64,000 bases of DNA from Polytrichum commune (Eukaryota; Streptophyta; Polytrichopsida; Polytrichales; Polytrichaceae), in assembly GCA_950295325.1 (NCBI GenBank), contig OX485806.1, positions 53,315,169 to 53,379,168 of the forward strand, read 5' to 3'. The number at the start of each line of letters is the position of its first letter. The stretch's first letter is position 1. The position numbers and the translations under genes are program-made. Of this stretch, positions 63,955 to 64,000 are shown piece after piece. Below the pieces are notes generated by a model. That model was not told the DNA's origin and ran no database searches. It saw only the letters and a list, made by a program, of their open reading frames with translations.

Positions 63955-64000
63955 TGCAAAGGCCACCTACAACCCTCAGCCTTAGACGGTGTAACCCGCT
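63955..64000 (-). repeat. Start of element D 5' LTR (cut by window end)
   Basis: TGCAAAGGCCACC, then AACCCTCAGCC and ACGGTGTAACCC, pair with the LTR start at 32236. About six differences in 46 bp indicate an older insertion, though the sample is short. Confidence 0.7.

Larger units (their letters stand above)
32236..64000 (-). mobile_element. Element D: large Tat/Athila-like Ty3/gypsy retrotransposon with an expanded integrase zinc-domain array
   Basis: Minus-strand element whose 3' LTR begins at 32236 and whose 5' LTR begins at 63955 and leaves the window. Removing nested insertions, the internal part is about 13.6 kb, in order gag, zinc knuckles, protease, RT, RNase H, eight integrase N-terminal modules, integrase core and C-terminus, spacer, and accessory ORF. 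RT signatures (DGYSGYNQI-type, MPFGLMCAPATFQR) and the RNase H end (MADHLSRIE) place it in the Tat/Athila branch. It is broken in several places but most domains are well kept. B1 lies inside its accessory ORF. The visible ends of the two LTRs differ at about one site in seven, so it is the oldest layer of the nest. Confidence 0.85.

Overview
The window is plant-type repeat DNA: about 64 kb made almost entirely of LTR retrotransposons of the Ty3/gypsy order, many inserted inside one another. It also holds remnants of two intron-bearing non-LTR gene families, one tandem satellite array, and stretches that cannot be assigned. A streptophyte host is indicated by a primer-binding site matching a plant-type tRNA-Gly, a second matching initiator tRNA-Met, chromodomain and Tat/Athila-like polymerases, and GT-AG introns. 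The style of several families (PHD-bearing gypsy, MULE-like fragment, methyltransferase-like genes) recalls non-seed plants to me, but that is memory, not something the sequence proves. No intact host gene was recognised.

Layout, left to right. 1-3900: a broken plus-strand gypsy pol with a PHD finger after the integrase, then its 3' LTR. 3901-4851: unassigned. 4852-8720: a CCGG-rich minus-strand block with an LTR-like repeat, two overlapping accessory frames (532 and 185 codons) and a MYB/E2F-motif-rich upstream stretch. 9846-10524: a partial chromovirus LTR. 10525-11215: methyltransferase-like gene remnant, copy 1. 11361-22326: a chromovirus solo LTR split by element A (11899-22263), which has 2,895-bp LTRs differing at one base that I could find and one long gag-protease-integrase-C-terminus frame. 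23700-26439: the 3' end of another element (accessory frame plus LTR). 27025-28330: satellite with a conserved hairpin. 28540-28965: MULE-like remnant. 29170-30871: diverged solo LTR of family A. 30872-32221: methyltransferase-like remnant, copy 2.

32236 to beyond 64000 is one large minus-strand Tat/Athila-like element (D). It carries gag, protease, RT, RNase H, an eight-unit tandem array of integrase zinc-domain modules, integrase, and a 3' accessory ORF. D was entered by chromovirus B1 (35878-52049, target duplication TATCG). B1 was in turn entered by chromovirus B2 (40251-47298, duplication CGTAT, LTRs identical by eye) and by a solo LTR related to D's own LTR (49215-51348, duplication CCATA).

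The most unusual signal is the integrase module array at 55860-59050. Each of eight units of about 409 bp repeats the RNase H-integrase linker plus the HHCC zinc domain, and all eight keep both His and both Cys. Two other tandem domain expansions (RT-RNase H junction; Cys-rich gag repeats) occur in the B elements. A 3'-proximal accessory ORF with the same layout recurs in three different elements.
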